Below are positions 32,768-41,665 of a stretch of DNA of 64,000 nucleotides, piece after piece. Within the stretch, counting starts at the first letter, position 1. Every line of letters starts with the position of its first letter. This DNA comes from Devosia sp. FKR38 (GTDB lineage Bacteria > Pseudomonadota > Alphaproteobacteria > Rhizobiales > Devosiaceae), in assembly GCF_005222805.1 (NCBI RefSeq), contig NZ_STGC01000005.1, forward strand, positions 1,030,456 through 1,094,455, in the 5' to 3' direction. A model generated the notes under the pieces. That model saw only the letters and a program-made list of their open reading frames with translations. It had not been told where the DNA came from and did no database searches. Position numbers and translations under genes: made by a program.

Positions 32768-35700
32768 ACGACGCGACGCCCCTGCGCCCCGCGCGCACCA
32801 TTGCCAATGTGCCCGATGGCATGCAGCCCATGGTGCTGGCCCGAATGGTCGAGCAGCGCATCAAGGCCGCCCCCGAGGATGCCGCCAGCCTGGTGTTTGT
32901 CGCCCGCGACGGCCGCCGGCTGCAGCGCATGGCCGAAGTGCTGGGCGCCATGCTGCCCGGCCACGCCATTCTCACCCTGCCGGCCTGGGACTGTCTGCCC
33001 TATGACCGCGTCTCGCCCAACAATGTGACCATTGCCGCGCGCATGAACACCCTGGCCGCGCTCACCAGCGGCGCCAAGGGCGCTGTGGTGCTCACCGCGG
33101 TCAATGCGCTGATCCAGAAGGTGCCGCCCCGCGATGTGGTCGAACAGATGTCCTTTTCGGCCATCTCTGGCCGCATGGTGGATAGCGAAAAGCTGATCTC
33201 CTGGGCGGCCAACAATGGCTATCTGCGCGTCCCCACCGTGCGCGAAAGCGGCGAATTCGCCGTCCGCGGCGGCCTCGTCGATCTGTTCCCGGCCAGCGCC
33301 GAATCGCCGCTGCGCTTTGACTTTTTTGGCAGCACGCTGGAGTCGATCCGCACCTTCGATCCCGATAGCCAGCGCACCACCGGCACGCTCAAGCGCATCG
33401 ACCTGACGCCGATGAGCGAAGTCGTGCTCACCGAAGCCACCATCCGCCGCTTCCGCCAGAACTACACTGCTGCCTTTGGTGGCAACACCGTCGATGACAC
33501 GCTCTATGCCTCGGTCAGCGGCGGCTCGCGCTATTCGGGCACCGAACACTGGCTGCCCTTTTTCTACGAGCATCTCGATACCCTGGCTGACTATGTCGGC
33601 GATGCGCCCTTCGTCTTCGACGAGCAGGCCGCCGAGGCCTATACCGACCGCGTCACCCAGATCCGCGACTATTACGAGGCGCGCGAGGCGGCACGGCTGA
33701 CCCCCAAGGTCGCCGGCACCGGCGCGCCCTATAAGCCAGTCAAGCCCGAACTGCTCTATGCCGTCGACCAGCACCCCTATGCGCTGGCCGGCGCTTCCGT
33801 GGTGCAACTCAGCCAGTTCATGGCGCCCGGCACCAAGGCCGCCGACGATGCCGGTGGGCACATTGCCCCCAGTTTTGCCGCCGAACGCCAGGCCACCGAC
33901 ACCAATCTCTTCCAGTCCGTCGTCGATCGCCTGCTGGCCGAGCGCCAGAAGGGCCGCCGCGCCGTCGTCGCCTGCTGGAGCACCGGCACGCGCGATCGCA
34001 TGGTCCAGGTCCTCAAAGACCATGGCCTGACCAATCCGCGCCTGGCGGAAAACTGGCGCGATGCCGAAACCACTAGCGCCGCCACCACCTCGCTGGTCGT
34101 GCTGCCGCTCGAATCCGGCTTTGAGACCAAGGACCTGCTGGTCCTCTCCGAGCAGGACATCCTGGGCGAACGGATTCTGCGGCCGCAGCGCAAGAAGAAG
34201 GCCAGCGACGCGCTGACCGAAGCGGCGAGCCTGGCGGCCGGCGATCTGGTGGTCCATGTCGATCACGGAATCGGCCGCTTCATCGGCCTCAAGGTCATCG
34301 AGGCGGGCGGTGCGCCGCATGAATGCGTCGAGCTCGAATATGGTGGCGACACCAAGCTCTACCTGCCGGTCGAAAACATCGAGCTGCTCACCCGTTATGG
34401 CGCCGACGAGGGCAATGTCACGCTCGATAAGCTGGGCGGCGTCGCCTGGCAGGCCAAGAAGGGCAAGCTTAAGCAGCGCATCCGCGAGATGGCCGAGCAG
34501 CTTATCAAGATCGCTGCCGCGCGCCTGCTCACCAAGGCCGATGTCATCGAGATCAGCCCCGGCGCCTATGACGAATTCGCCGCCCGTTTCCCCTATGAGG
34601 AAACCGAGGATCAACTGGCCGCCATTTCGGCGGTGTTCGACGATGTCACCTCCGGCCGCGTCATGGATCGCCTTGTGTGCGGCGACGTCGGCTTCGGCAA
34701 GACCGAAGTGGCCCTGCGCGCTGCCTTTGCGGTCGCGCTCAGCGGCAAGCAGGTCGCGGTCGTCGTGCCGACGACACTGTTGTCGCGGCAGCATTTCAAG
34801 ACCTTCAGCGAGCGCTTTGCTGGCCTGCCGGTGCGCGTGCGCCAGGCCTCGCGCATGGTCGGCGCCGCCGAGCTCAAGGCCACCAAGGAAGGTCTGGCCG
34901 ATGGTCAGGTCGACATTGTGGTGGGCACCCATGCCCTCTTGAGCAAGACCATCAAGTTCCGCGATCTCGGCCTGCTCATCATCGATGAGGAGCAGCACTT
35001 CGGCGTTGGCCACAAGGAGCGCCTCAAGGAGCTCAAGGCCAATGTGCATGTGCTCACGCTCACCGCCACGCCCATTCCGCGCACGCTGCAGCTGGCGCTC
35101 ACGGGCGTGCGCGACCTCAGCCTGCTGGCGACCCCGCCGGTCGATCGCCTCGCCATCCGCACCTTCATCTCGCCCTTTGACGCGCTTTCGGTGCGCGAGG
35201 CGCTGCTGCGCGAGAAATATCGCGGCGGCCAGAGTTTTTATGTCGTGCCGCGCATCAAGGACCAGGTCGAGATCGCCGAGTTCCTGCGCGAGCATGTGCC
35301 GGAGGTCTCTTACGTCGTGGCCAACGGCCAGATGGCGCCGGGCGAGCTCGACGACATCATGAACGCCTTCTACGACAACAAGTTCGACGTGCTGGTGGCC
35401 ACCACCATCGTCGAATCCGGCCTCGACATTCCCAACGCCAACACGCTGATCGTGCATCGCGCCGACCATTTCGGCCTGGCGCAGCTCTACCAGATCCGCG
35501 GCCGCATTGGCCGGGCCAAGGCGCGCGCCTATGCGCTGTTCACCGTGCCGCCCGATCGCAAGCTCACCGACACCGCCGAGCGGCGCCTGGGCGTGCTGCA
35601 ATCGCTGGAAAGCCTGGGTGCCGGCTTCCAGCTGGCCAGCCATGACCTCGACATTCGCGGGGCAGGGAACCTGCTGGGCGACGAGCAGTCCGGCCATATC

Positions 35701-36249
35701 CGCGAAGTCGGCTATGAGCTCTATCAGGCCATGCTGGAAGAGGCGGTGGCCAACCTCAAGAACGGCGACGCCGATTATGAGGACAAGAACGAGTGGAGCC
35801 CGCAGATTTCCCTCGGCATGCCGGTAATGATTCCCGAGCACTACATTCCCGACCTGCAATTGCGCATGCAGCTCTATCGGCGCCTGGGCGACCTCACCGA
35901 TATCCGCGACATTGATGCCGCCGGTGCCGAGCTGATCGATCGCTTCGGTCCGTTGCCCGAGGAAGTGGAATCCCTGCTCAAGGTCATTCTGGTCAAGGCG
36001 CTGTGCCGCCAGGCCAATGTGGAAAAGGTCGATGCCGGTCCCAAGGGCGCCGTCATCAGCCTGCGCAACAACGAATTTCCCAATCCGGCAGGCTTGGTGC
36101 GCATGGTCAGCGACCCGGCCAGCCAGGTGCGCATCAAGCCTGACCAGAAGCTGGTCTTCGCCCGCAACTGGCCGACCCCCACCGATCGTCTGAAAGGCGC
36201 AGCCGCAATCCTCTCGCGCATGGCCAAGCTGGCGGAAACTTCTCCGTGA
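32764..36249 (+). CDS. mfd: Transcription-repair coupling factor
   Basis: A 1161-residue ATP-dependent translocase that removes RNA polymerase stalled at lesions and recruits UvrA. The order of domains fits Mfd: a UvrB-homology N-terminus (LPAWDCLPYDRVSPN, FAVRGGLVDLFPA), the RNA-polymerase interaction domain beginning LAAGDLVVHVDHGIGRFIGL, the RecG-like motor with Walker A CGDVGFGKTEVALR, DEEQHFG, TATPIPRTLQLAL and QIRGRIGRAKARAYA, and the TRCF C-terminal domain. ATG at 32764 overlaps the sdhE stop. The length is normal. Confidence 0.98.
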   Translation: MNDATPLRPARTIANVPDGMQPMVLARMVEQRIKAAPEDAASLVFVARDGRRLQRMAEVLGAMLPGHAILTLPAWDCLPYDRVSPNNVTIAARMNTLAALTSGAKGAVVLTAVNALIQKVPPRDVVEQMSFSAISGRMVDSEKLISWAANNGYLRVPTVRESGEFAVRGGLVDLFPASAESPLRFDFFGSTLESIRTFDPDSQRTTGTLKRIDLTPMSEVVLTEATIRRFRQNYTAAFGGNTVDDTLYASVSGGSRYSGTEHWLPFFYEHLDTLADYVGDAPFVFDEQAAEAYTDRVTQIRDYYEAREAARLTPKVAGTGAPYKPVKPELLYAVDQHPYALAGASVVQLSQFMAPGTKAADDAGGHIAPSFAAERQATDTNLFQSVVDRLLAERQKGRRAVVACWSTGTRDRMVQVLKDHGLTNPRLAENWRDAETTSAATTSLVVLPLESGFETKDLLVLSEQDILGERILRPQRKKKASDALTEAASLAAGDLVVHVDHGIGRFIGLKVIEAGGAPHECVELEYGGDTKLYLPVENIELLTRYGADEGNVTLDKLGGVAWQAKKGKLKQRIREMAEQLIKIAAARLLTKADVIEISPGAYDEFAARFPYEETEDQLAAISAVFDDVTSGRVMDRLVCGDVGFGKTEVALRAAFAVALSGKQVAVVVPTTLLSRQHFKTFSERFAGLPVRVRQASRMVGAAELKATKEGLADGQVDIVVGTHALLSKTIKFRDLGLLIIDEEQHFGVGHKERLKELKANVHVLTLTATPIPRTLQLALTGVRDLSLLATPPVDRLAIRTFISPFDALSVREALLREKYRGGQSFYVVPRIKDQVEIAEFLREHVPEVSYVVANGQMAPGELDDIMNAFYDNKFDVLVATTIVESGLDIPNANTLIVHRADHFGLAQLYQIRGRIGRAKARAYALFTVPPDRKLTDTAERRLGVLQSLESLGAGFQLASHDLDIRGAGNLLGDEQSGHIREVGYELYQAMLEEAVANLKNGDADYEDKNEWSPQISLGMPVMIPEHYIPDLQLRMQLYRRLGDLTDIRDIDAAGAELIDRFGPLPEEVESLLKVILVKALCRQANVEKVDAGPKGAVISLRNNEFPNPAGLVRMVSDPASQVRIKPDQKLVFARNWPTPTDRLKGAAAILSRMAKLAETSP

Positions 36250-36394
36250 GGCGCGCCGGTAAACCCTGTCTCGCCATAATGCTTTGGCAAGGGGTATTGG
36301 TCATGCTATTGCCCGAATTCAGCACTTGAAGGGCAGTTCAATTCACGCGGTGACGCCAAGTCACCTGGACAGCCAAGGAAGCCAAGGAAATTCT

Positions 36395-37147
36395 ATGAAC
36401 ATCAGGAAACCCCTCGTCGCCGGATTTGCGGTGGCCGCGCTCATGCTGTCCCCGCTGTCTGTCTTTGCCCAGGAGGCTGCTCCCGCGGCGCCCGCCGCCG
36501 AGGCCGCTCCGGCTGCGCCTGCTGCTGACGCTGCAGCAGCTCCGGCCGCCGACGCGGCTGCTGCCCCCGGCGCCGGCAGTGCCGCCACCAACTGGCTCAA
36601 GGTCTGTGACCCGCTGCCCGATGGCCAGAAGGCCTGCATCATGCGCCAGGTGATCCTGGCCAATGGTCAGTTCCTCGGCTCGTTCCTGCTGCGCGACGAT
36701 CCGGGCCAGGAAAGCCGTCTGCTGGCCGTCGCTGCAGTGCCGCTCGGCGTGCTGCTGCCATTCGGCCTGACCTGGCAGATCGATGGCGCCAAGCCCATCC
36801 GCGTGCCCTATATGCTGTGCGACCCCACTTCCTGCGCCACCCAGCTGGTGATCAACGAGCAGTATGTGAACTCGCTCAAGAAGGGCAGCACGCTCAAGCT
36901 CACCGCCAAGAACCGCCAGAATCAGGACCTGACCATCGAGATCAGCCTGGCCGGCTTCACCGCCACCTATGATGGCGACGCTGCCCTGACCTTCGACCAG
37001 TTCCGCAAGGAAACCTCGGGCGAGAACGCGCTTGAGCAGGTTCTGCAGGATCGCGCCGAGCAGCTGCGTCAGCAGCTCGAGACCCCGCCGGCCGATGGTG
37101 CCGCGCCGGCCGCCGACGCCGCAGCGCCGGCTCCGGCTGCGCAGTAA
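36395..37147 (+). CDS. Invasion-associated locus B (IalB) family exported protein
   Basis: A 250-residue exported protein. A signal peptide (1 to about 24, ending LSVFAQ) is followed by an Ala/Pro-rich linker with near-repeats of APAADAAA (about 25-60), then the IalB domain: WLKVCDPLPDGQKACIMRQV, PLGVLLPFGLTWQIDGAKP and YMLCDPTSCATQLVI, with cysteine pairs that likely form disulfides. A second Ala/Pro tail ends the protein. IalB-type proteins occur across Hyphomicrobiales and have been linked to erythrocyte invasion only in Bartonella; here a general envelope role is more likely. AAGGAA precedes the ATG. A strong terminator follows. Confidence 0.9.
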   Translation: MNIRKPLVAGFAVAALMLSPLSVFAQEAAPAAPAAEAAPAAPAADAAAAPAADAAAAPGAGSAATNWLKVCDPLPDGQKACIMRQVILANGQFLGSFLLRDDPGQESRLLAVAAVPLGVLLPFGLTWQIDGAKPIRVPYMLCDPTSCATQLVINEQYVNSLKKGSTLKLTAKNRQNQDLTIEISLAGFTATYDGDAALTFDQFRKETSGENALEQVLQDRAEQLRQQLETPPADGAAPAADAAAPAPAAQ

Positions 37148-37170
37148 GCCCGGTCAACTGACGAAAATGC

Positions 37171-37199
37171 AAAGGGGCGCGGATCACCGCGCCCCTTTT
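37171..37199. terminator. Bidirectional terminator between IalB family gene and ubiH-like gene
   Basis: AAAGGGGCGCGG (37171-37182) and CCGCGCCCCTTT (37187-37198) form a 12-bp stem with loop ATCA. The A and T runs on the two sides let it serve both convergent genes. Confidence 0.88.
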
Positions 37200-37222
37200 G
37201 CTTGTCTGGTGCTCGCCTGGCT

Positions 37223-38386
37223 TCAGCGCAGGCCCATGCCCAGCGCGAAAGCCTGTTTGCGCAGCGCCGGGGCCAGCTTGAGGGCCCACAATCCACCCGC
37301 GCGCAACGCCTGCGCGGGGATCATGTCGGCCAGCAGCGAACGGAACAGCGTATCGACCATGCCGCCAGTGCGGGCGAGGTCCGCCGCGCGACGCTTGGCA
37401 TAGTCCACGCTGGCCGCAATGGCCCAGTCGGGCCGGCTGCGATCGACGCCAGCCAGTGCCCGCGCCACATCCGCCACGTCGCGCAGGCCCAGATTGAGCC
37501 CCTGCGCCCCGATGGGCGGGAAGGCATGGGCCGACTCGCCGGCCAGCACAATGCCATTGGCACCGGCCCGATCCACGCTCAGCACGCCAAGCGGGAACAC
37601 CACACTCGGGCTGGCCAGCGTAATGCTGCCAAACAGGCGCTGCGATTTCTCGGCAAAGCGTGCGATGAGCCCATCTGGGCCCGACGCCTGCGCCGCAGCC
37701 AGCACATCCGCATCGTCGATCCATACGAGATTGGCGCGGTTGCCGCCGGCGGGCACCAAAGTGAACGGTCCCTTGGGGTAGTGGAACTCGATCGAGGTGC
37801 CACCGACAGGTCGGCCGAGGTCGAGATCGCACACCAGCGCCGATTGCTCGAATTGCCGTTCGGTCGCCCGTAGCCCCGCTGCCGCGCGCGCCATGGATTT
37901 CTTGCCATCCGCGCCGACCACAAACGGCGCCCGCACGCTCGACCCGTCGGCTAGGCTCACCACCCAGTCATTGCCGTCGCGGACCAGAGCCGTAGCCCCC
38001 ACCGGACGGATGCTGAGATTGGGCAGGGCCATGGCGCTGGCATGGAACCGCTCCAGCAAAGGCGCATTGGCAAAATTCCAGCCGAAGGCCGGAATGCCGG
38101 CGTCGCGCGAGTCAAACAGGGTCTCCGGCGCGCGGATCAGGCGCGGCGTCGAATCGATAATGCGGATCTGGCTCAGGGCATGTCCCAGCGCCTCGGGCGC
38201 ATCGATCAGCCCGGCCGACTGCAGATAGTCGACACTGGGCATCATCAGCGCCGAGGTGCGCCGATCCGGCGGCGCCGGTGGCGCCAGATGCACGGTTTCA
38301 AGCCCGGTGCGGGCCACGGCGACCGCCGCGGCGACACCGGAGAGGCCTCCGCCAATCACGATGGCCTGCACAACGGGGGCGCTCAT
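37223..38386 (-). CDS. UbiH/UbiF/COQ6-family FAD-dependent monooxygenase
   Basis: A 387-residue flavoprotein hydroxylase of the ubiquinone-biosynthesis type. The FAD dinucleotide motif VIGGGLSGVAAAVAVAR is at the N-terminus, the second motif is FVVGADGKKSMAR, and the family signature GESAHAFPPIGAQGLNLGLRD (near residue 280) is the UbiH/COQ6 pattern. It probably hydroxylates the ring of a ubiquinone precursor at the inner membrane; which carbon cannot be told, as alphaproteobacteria use UbiH, UbiF, UbiL or UbiM variants. The start ATG overlaps the stop of the YeeE-like gene upstream, so it is the last gene of a three-gene unit. Confidence 0.88.
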   Translation of the reverse strand: MSAPVVQAIVIGGGLSGVAAAVAVARTGLETVHLAPPAPPDRRTSALMMPSVDYLQSAGLIDAPEALGHALSQIRIIDSTPRLIRAPETLFDSRDAGIPAFGWNFANAPLLERFHASAMALPNLSIRPVGATALVRDGNDWVVSLADGSSVRAPFVVGADGKKSMARAAAGLRATERQFEQSALVCDLDLGRPVGGTSIEFHYPKGPFTLVPAGGNRANLVWIDDADVLAAAQASGPDGLIARFAEKSQRLFGSITLASPSVVFPLGVLSVDRAGANGIVLAGESAHAFPPIGAQGLNLGLRDVADVARALAGVDRSRPDWAIAASVDYAKRRAADLARTGGMVDTLFRSLLADMIPAQALRAGGLWALKLAPALRKQAFALGMGLR

Positions 38387-38853
38387 CGGGCGTCCGCCAG
38401 GCGGCGCTCATGGCCGCTTGGCACCAGCATGCTGCCCGCATAGGAGCCGATCAGCATGGTTACGAGGAAGATTGCCAGGTTCTCAGGTCCAAAGGCGATC
38501 AGCGCAATGGCCGGGCCCGGGCAAATGCCCGCCATGCCCCAGCCCATGCCGAACAGCACTGCGCCGCCGATCAGCCGCATGTCCACCTTGTCATATTCGG
38601 GCTGGTGGAAGCTGCTGTCGAACAGCGGTGCCGTCCGCCGCTTGCTCCACTGCACGGCGATGAACATGATCACGATGGCCGGCACGATGACAAAGGCCAG
38701 GCTGGGGTCCCAGCCGCCGCTCGGAATGGCGGTGACATCCAGAAAGCGCAGCACCTTCTTGGCATCGACCATCTGCGACACATAGAGCCCGGCGCCGAAC
38801 AACCCGCCGCTGACCGCGGCCGTGGTCAGATAAGAAGACCTGAGGTGGGGCAT
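38383..38853 (-). CDS. YeeE/YedE-like transporter, second half (PmpB-like)
   Basis: A 156-residue membrane protein with four hydrophobic segments. The half-signature GMGWGMAGICPGPAIALIAFG (about residues 104-124) carries the conserved Cys of the second YeeE (DUF395) repeat. It pairs with the gene at 38853 so that together they equal one full-length YeeE/YedE, a family importing thiosulfate or other sulfur species (TsuA) into the cytoplasm. ATG at 38853 overlaps the preceding stop by one base. Confidence 0.88.
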   Translation of the reverse strand: MPHLRSSYLTTAAVSGGLFGAGLYVSQMVDAKKVLRFLDVTAIPSGGWDPSLAFVIVPAIVIMFIAVQWSKRRTAPLFDSSFHQPEYDKVDMRLIGGAVLFGMGWGMAGICPGPAIALIAFGPENLAIFLVTMLIGSYAGSMLVPSGHERRLADAR

Positions 38854-39305
38854 CACACCACCCCCGTAACGGCAACCGTCAGCATGGCGACGCCAAAGAA
38901 CACGGCGACTGCCACAAACGAGCGGCGCGACAGCCGGGCGATGCCGCACACGCCATGGCCTGAGGTACAGCCATTGCCGATCTTGGTGCCCAAGCCCGTC
39001 AGCAGGCCCGCTACCGCCAGCCAGGCCGGCGTGGGGATCGATAGCGCCACCGGCGCCTCAACCAGGGTCGCCGGCACATCGCCACCCATGCCGATGCCGG
39101 GGAACAGCCGCGCCGCGCCAAAGGCGGCAGCCACCAGGGCAACCAGGAACACCAGCCGCCACACCACCGTCTGCGCCGGCGGCAGCAGTTGTCCAAAGAT
39201 GCCCGATATGCCGGCGATGCGCCCATTGCCGAGCCAGAGGACGGCCGTGGCCAGCCCAATCAGACTCCCGCCGATGGCGGCCGGGAGCGGAGAAAACGAT
39301 TCCAT
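38853..39305 (-). CDS. YeeE/YedE-like transporter, first half (PmpA-like)
   Basis: A 150-residue membrane protein with about four hydrophobic segments and the diagnostic motif IGNGCTSGHGVCGIARLSRRS (about residues 108-128), the thiosulfate-binding Cys-containing loop of YeeE/DUF395 proteins. With the second half downstream it forms a split transporter for sulfur compounds. It is first in a three-gene minus-strand unit ending with the UbiH-like hydroxylase. Confidence 0.9.
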   Translation of the reverse strand: MESFSPLPAAIGGSLIGLATAVLWLGNGRIAGISGIFGQLLPPAQTVVWRLVFLVALVAAAFGAARLFPGIGMGGDVPATLVEAPVALSIPTPAWLAVAGLLTGLGTKIGNGCTSGHGVCGIARLSRRSFVAVAVFFGVAMLTVAVTGVV

Positions 39306-39413
39306 TGCGGACTCTTCGGTTCGAGGTTTGGCACAATCGTATCACCGGCGGCGCGAGCTAAGCCAGCGTCGCCATTGTTCAAATCTGCTGCGCAACGCCG
39401 CAGGTCTTGGAAA

Positions 39414-39451
39414 ACTATACGCCCAAGACTGGTTCCGCCGCACAGGGCGGA
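39414..39451 (+). promoter_or_regulatory. Two tandem hairpins in the terC leader
   Basis: GTCTTGG (39414-39420) pairs with CCAAGAC (39423-39429), a very tight loop, and TCCGCC (39434-39439) pairs with GGCGGA (39446-39451). They lie 40-80 bp before the terC start. A yybP-ykoY type riboswitch precedes many terC genes, but its conserved sequence was not recognised here. Confidence 0.3.
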
Positions 39452-39490
39452 CTACAACATGCAGCGCGCTGGAGTGCGGAGGAGTGAGCG

Positions 39491-40456
39491 ATGCTTGAGA
39501 TGTTGGCCGATCCCAATGTGTGGATTGCCTTTGGAACACTGACGGTCATGGAGATCGTGCTGGGGATCGACAATATCGTGTTCATCTCGGTGTTGGTGTC
39601 ACGCCTGCCGCGCGAGCAGGCCGAATTTGCCCGCAAGCTGGGCATCGGTCTGGCCCTGGTGTTCCGCATCATCCTGCTGTTCCTGATCAGCTGGATCGTC
39701 CAGCTCAAGGATCCGCTGTTCTCAGCCTTTGGTCACGACTTCTCCTGGAAGGACATCATCCTGATCGCCGGCGGTGGCTTCCTGATCTACAAGGCCACCC
39801 ACGAGATGCATGCCGCCATCGAGGACCATCATGAGGTCACCGCGGCCAATGTCACCGGCGCAACGCTGCAGGCCATCCTGGTGCAGATCGTCGTCATCGA
39901 CATGGTCTTCTCCATCGATTCCATCATCACGGCCGTTGGCATGGTCCCGGCCGATCAGGTGCTGGTCATGGTCGCCGCCGTGCTGGTCGCCGTGGCCGTG
40001 ATGTTCGTCGCCTCCGGCCCCATCGCCGGCTTTGTCGCCCGTCACCCCACCACCAAGATGCTGGCCCTGGCCTTCCTGCTGCTGATCGGCGTGACCCTGG
40101 TCGCCGACGGCACCGGCTTCCACATCGAAAAGGGCTATATCTACGCTGCCATGGCCTTCTCGGTGCTGGTCGAGGCGGTCAACATCTTCGCCAAGCAGCG
40201 CAAGCAGCGTCTGTCGGGCGTCCATGCCGGCCCGACCGACTTCACCCCGTTTACCGGCGATACCGGCTCGGTCTCCGCCGATAAGGCCATCGCGGCCCTC
40301 GGTCGCACCGGTGCTGCCGCGCCGGCGGCCCCAGTGGCATCCGGCGCTCGCTCGACCGGTGAATCGGTGCGCCCGCGCAACCGCAGCACGCCCACCGGCC
40401 GCGCCCAGGCCCGCCCGAAATCGGCGCCGCGCAAGCCCCGGACGCCCAAGTCATGA
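39491..40456 (+). CDS. TerC-family integral membrane protein with basic C-terminal tail
   Basis: A 321-residue TerC family protein, linked to manganese or other metal handling and to metalation of exported proteins. The two internal repeats carry the conserved acidic motifs VLGIDNIVFISVLVSRLP (about 25-42) and VFSIDSIITAVGM (about 138-150), with seven to eight hydrophobic helices. After about residue 250 comes a long Ala/Pro/Arg-rich tail ending in PRKPRTPKS, strongly basic and presumably cytoplasmic; most TerC proteins end sooner. GGAGG lies just before the ATG. Its stop overlaps the start of the following oxidoreductase. Confidence 0.92.
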   Translation: MLEMLADPNVWIAFGTLTVMEIVLGIDNIVFISVLVSRLPREQAEFARKLGIGLALVFRIILLFLISWIVQLKDPLFSAFGHDFSWKDIILIAGGGFLIYKATHEMHAAIEDHHEVTAANVTGATLQAILVQIVVIDMVFSIDSIITAVGMVPADQVLVMVAAVLVAVAVMFVASGPIAGFVARHPTTKMLALAFLLLIGVTLVADGTGFHIEKGYIYAAMAFSVLVEAVNIFAKQRKQRLSGVHAGPTDFTPFTGDTGSVSADKAIAALGRTGAAAPAAPVASGARSTGESVRPRNRSTPTGRAQARPKSAPRKPRTPKS

Positions 40457-41436
40457 TGTCGGCGCAGCCCCAGGCCATCATCGTCCACAAGACCGGCGGC
40501 CCGGATGTGCTGACGCTCGAGCCGATCGAGCCGCCCCGGCCTGGCCCGGGGCAGGTTGGCCTGCGCCAGACGGCGATTGGGCTCAACTTCGTCGATACCT
40601 ACCAGCGCTCCGGGCTCTACCCCATGTCGACGCCTTTTGTGGCGGGCAATGAAGGGGCAGGGGTCATCACTGCCCTGGGCGAAGGCGTCGAGGGCCTGGC
40701 CGTGGGCGACCGCGTCGCCTATCAGGGCCAGGTCGGCGCCTATGCCACCCACCGCGTTGCCGCGGCCGAGCGCATGGTGCCCATTCCCGATGGCATTTCC
40801 GACCAGACGGCCGCCGCCATCATGCTCAAGGGCCTCACGGCCTATTATCTGCTGTTCATGACCTGGCCCCTCGCCGCAGGCGAAACCATCCTCTGGCATG
40901 CCGCGGCCGGCGGCACCGGCCTTTTGGCCACCCAATGGGCCAAGGCCCTGGGCGCCACTGTCATCGGCACCGTCGGCAGCGAAGAAAAGGCCGCGCTCGC
41001 CCGCGCTCATGGCTGCGATCATGTCATCAACTATTCCACCGAGGATTTCGCCACCCGCGTGCGCGACATCACCGGCGGCCGCGGCGTTGACGTGGTCTAT
41101 GACGGCGTCGGCAAAGCGACCTTCGAGAGATCCCTCGATTGCCTGCGCCCGCGCGGCCTGATGGTCAGCTTCGGCAATGCCTCGGGCGTGGTGACCATCC
41201 CCGACATTACCCTGCTCTCGCGCAAGGGCTCGCTCTATGTCACCCGCCCCACCGGCGCGCATTACCTCAACCAGCGCAGCGATCTGCTGGCTGGCGCGGC
41301 CAAGCTCTTCGCCGCCGTGGCCTCGGGCGCCATTGCCGTCGAGATCAGCCGCAGCTTCCCGCTGGCCGATGCCGCCGATGCCCATCGTGCCCTCGAAAAC
41401 CGTGAGACCACCGGTTCGGTGATCCTCATCCCCTGA
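40453..41436 (+). CDS. Zinc-independent quinone oxidoreductase (Qor family)
   Basis: A 327-residue member of the medium-chain dehydrogenase superfamily, quinone oxidoreductase branch: NADPH-dependent one-electron reduction of quinones in the cytoplasm. GNEGAGVITALGEGVEGLAVGDRVAY and the nucleotide-binding AAAGGTGLLATQWAKALGA (about residues 151-169) are as in E. coli Qor. No zinc-binding cysteines are seen. ATG at 40453 overlaps the terC stop, so it may be co-expressed with terC. tRNA-Ser follows. Confidence 0.93.
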   Translation: MMSAQPQAIIVHKTGGPDVLTLEPIEPPRPGPGQVGLRQTAIGLNFVDTYQRSGLYPMSTPFVAGNEGAGVITALGEGVEGLAVGDRVAYQGQVGAYATHRVAAAERMVPIPDGISDQTAAAIMLKGLTAYYLLFMTWPLAAGETILWHAAAGGTGLLATQWAKALGATVIGTVGSEEKAALARAHGCDHVINYSTEDFATRVRDITGGRGVDVVYDGVGKATFERSLDCLRPRGLMVSFGNASGVVTIPDITLLSRKGSLYVTRPTGAHYLNQRSDLLAGAAKLFAAVASGAIAVEISRSFPLADAADAHRALENRETTGSVILIP

Positions 41437-41479
41437 GGTCTGGACAGCCAGCCGCTCTGCCGCTAAAGCCTCACCCGTC

Positions 41480-41569
41480 GGGTGGGTGGCAGAGTGGTCG
41501 ATTGCTCCGGTCTTGAAAACCGGCGGGCGCGCAAGCGTCCCAGGGGTTCGAATCCCTTCCCACCCGCCA
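41480..41569 (+). tRNA. tRNA-Ser (anticodon TGA), CCA encoded
   Basis: The acceptor stem GGGTGGG (41480-41486) pairs with CCCACCC (41559-41565). The anticodon stem CCGGT/ACCGG encloses CTTGAAA, giving TGA. A long variable arm GCGGGCGCGCAAGCGTC marks a class II tRNA, and the T loop TTCGAAT is present. Discriminator G and CCA are encoded. Confidence 0.95.
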
Positions 41570-41665
41570 TGGCCATCTCGTCCTGCGTAATGACCTCGGG
41601 CATGGCAACAAAGGCCGCGATCCCAGGCCTGGAGCCGAGCCGCCACTGCGCCAGGGAGAGCCGCC

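Noticed and set aside
32746..35859. 1037-residue open frame opposite mfd
   Set aside because: Same mirror effect; mfd is certain and the antisense protein has no domain-like order.
39306..39490. yybP-ykoY manganese riboswitch before terC
   Set aside because: Hairpins exist but the conserved riboswitch sequence could not be recognised.
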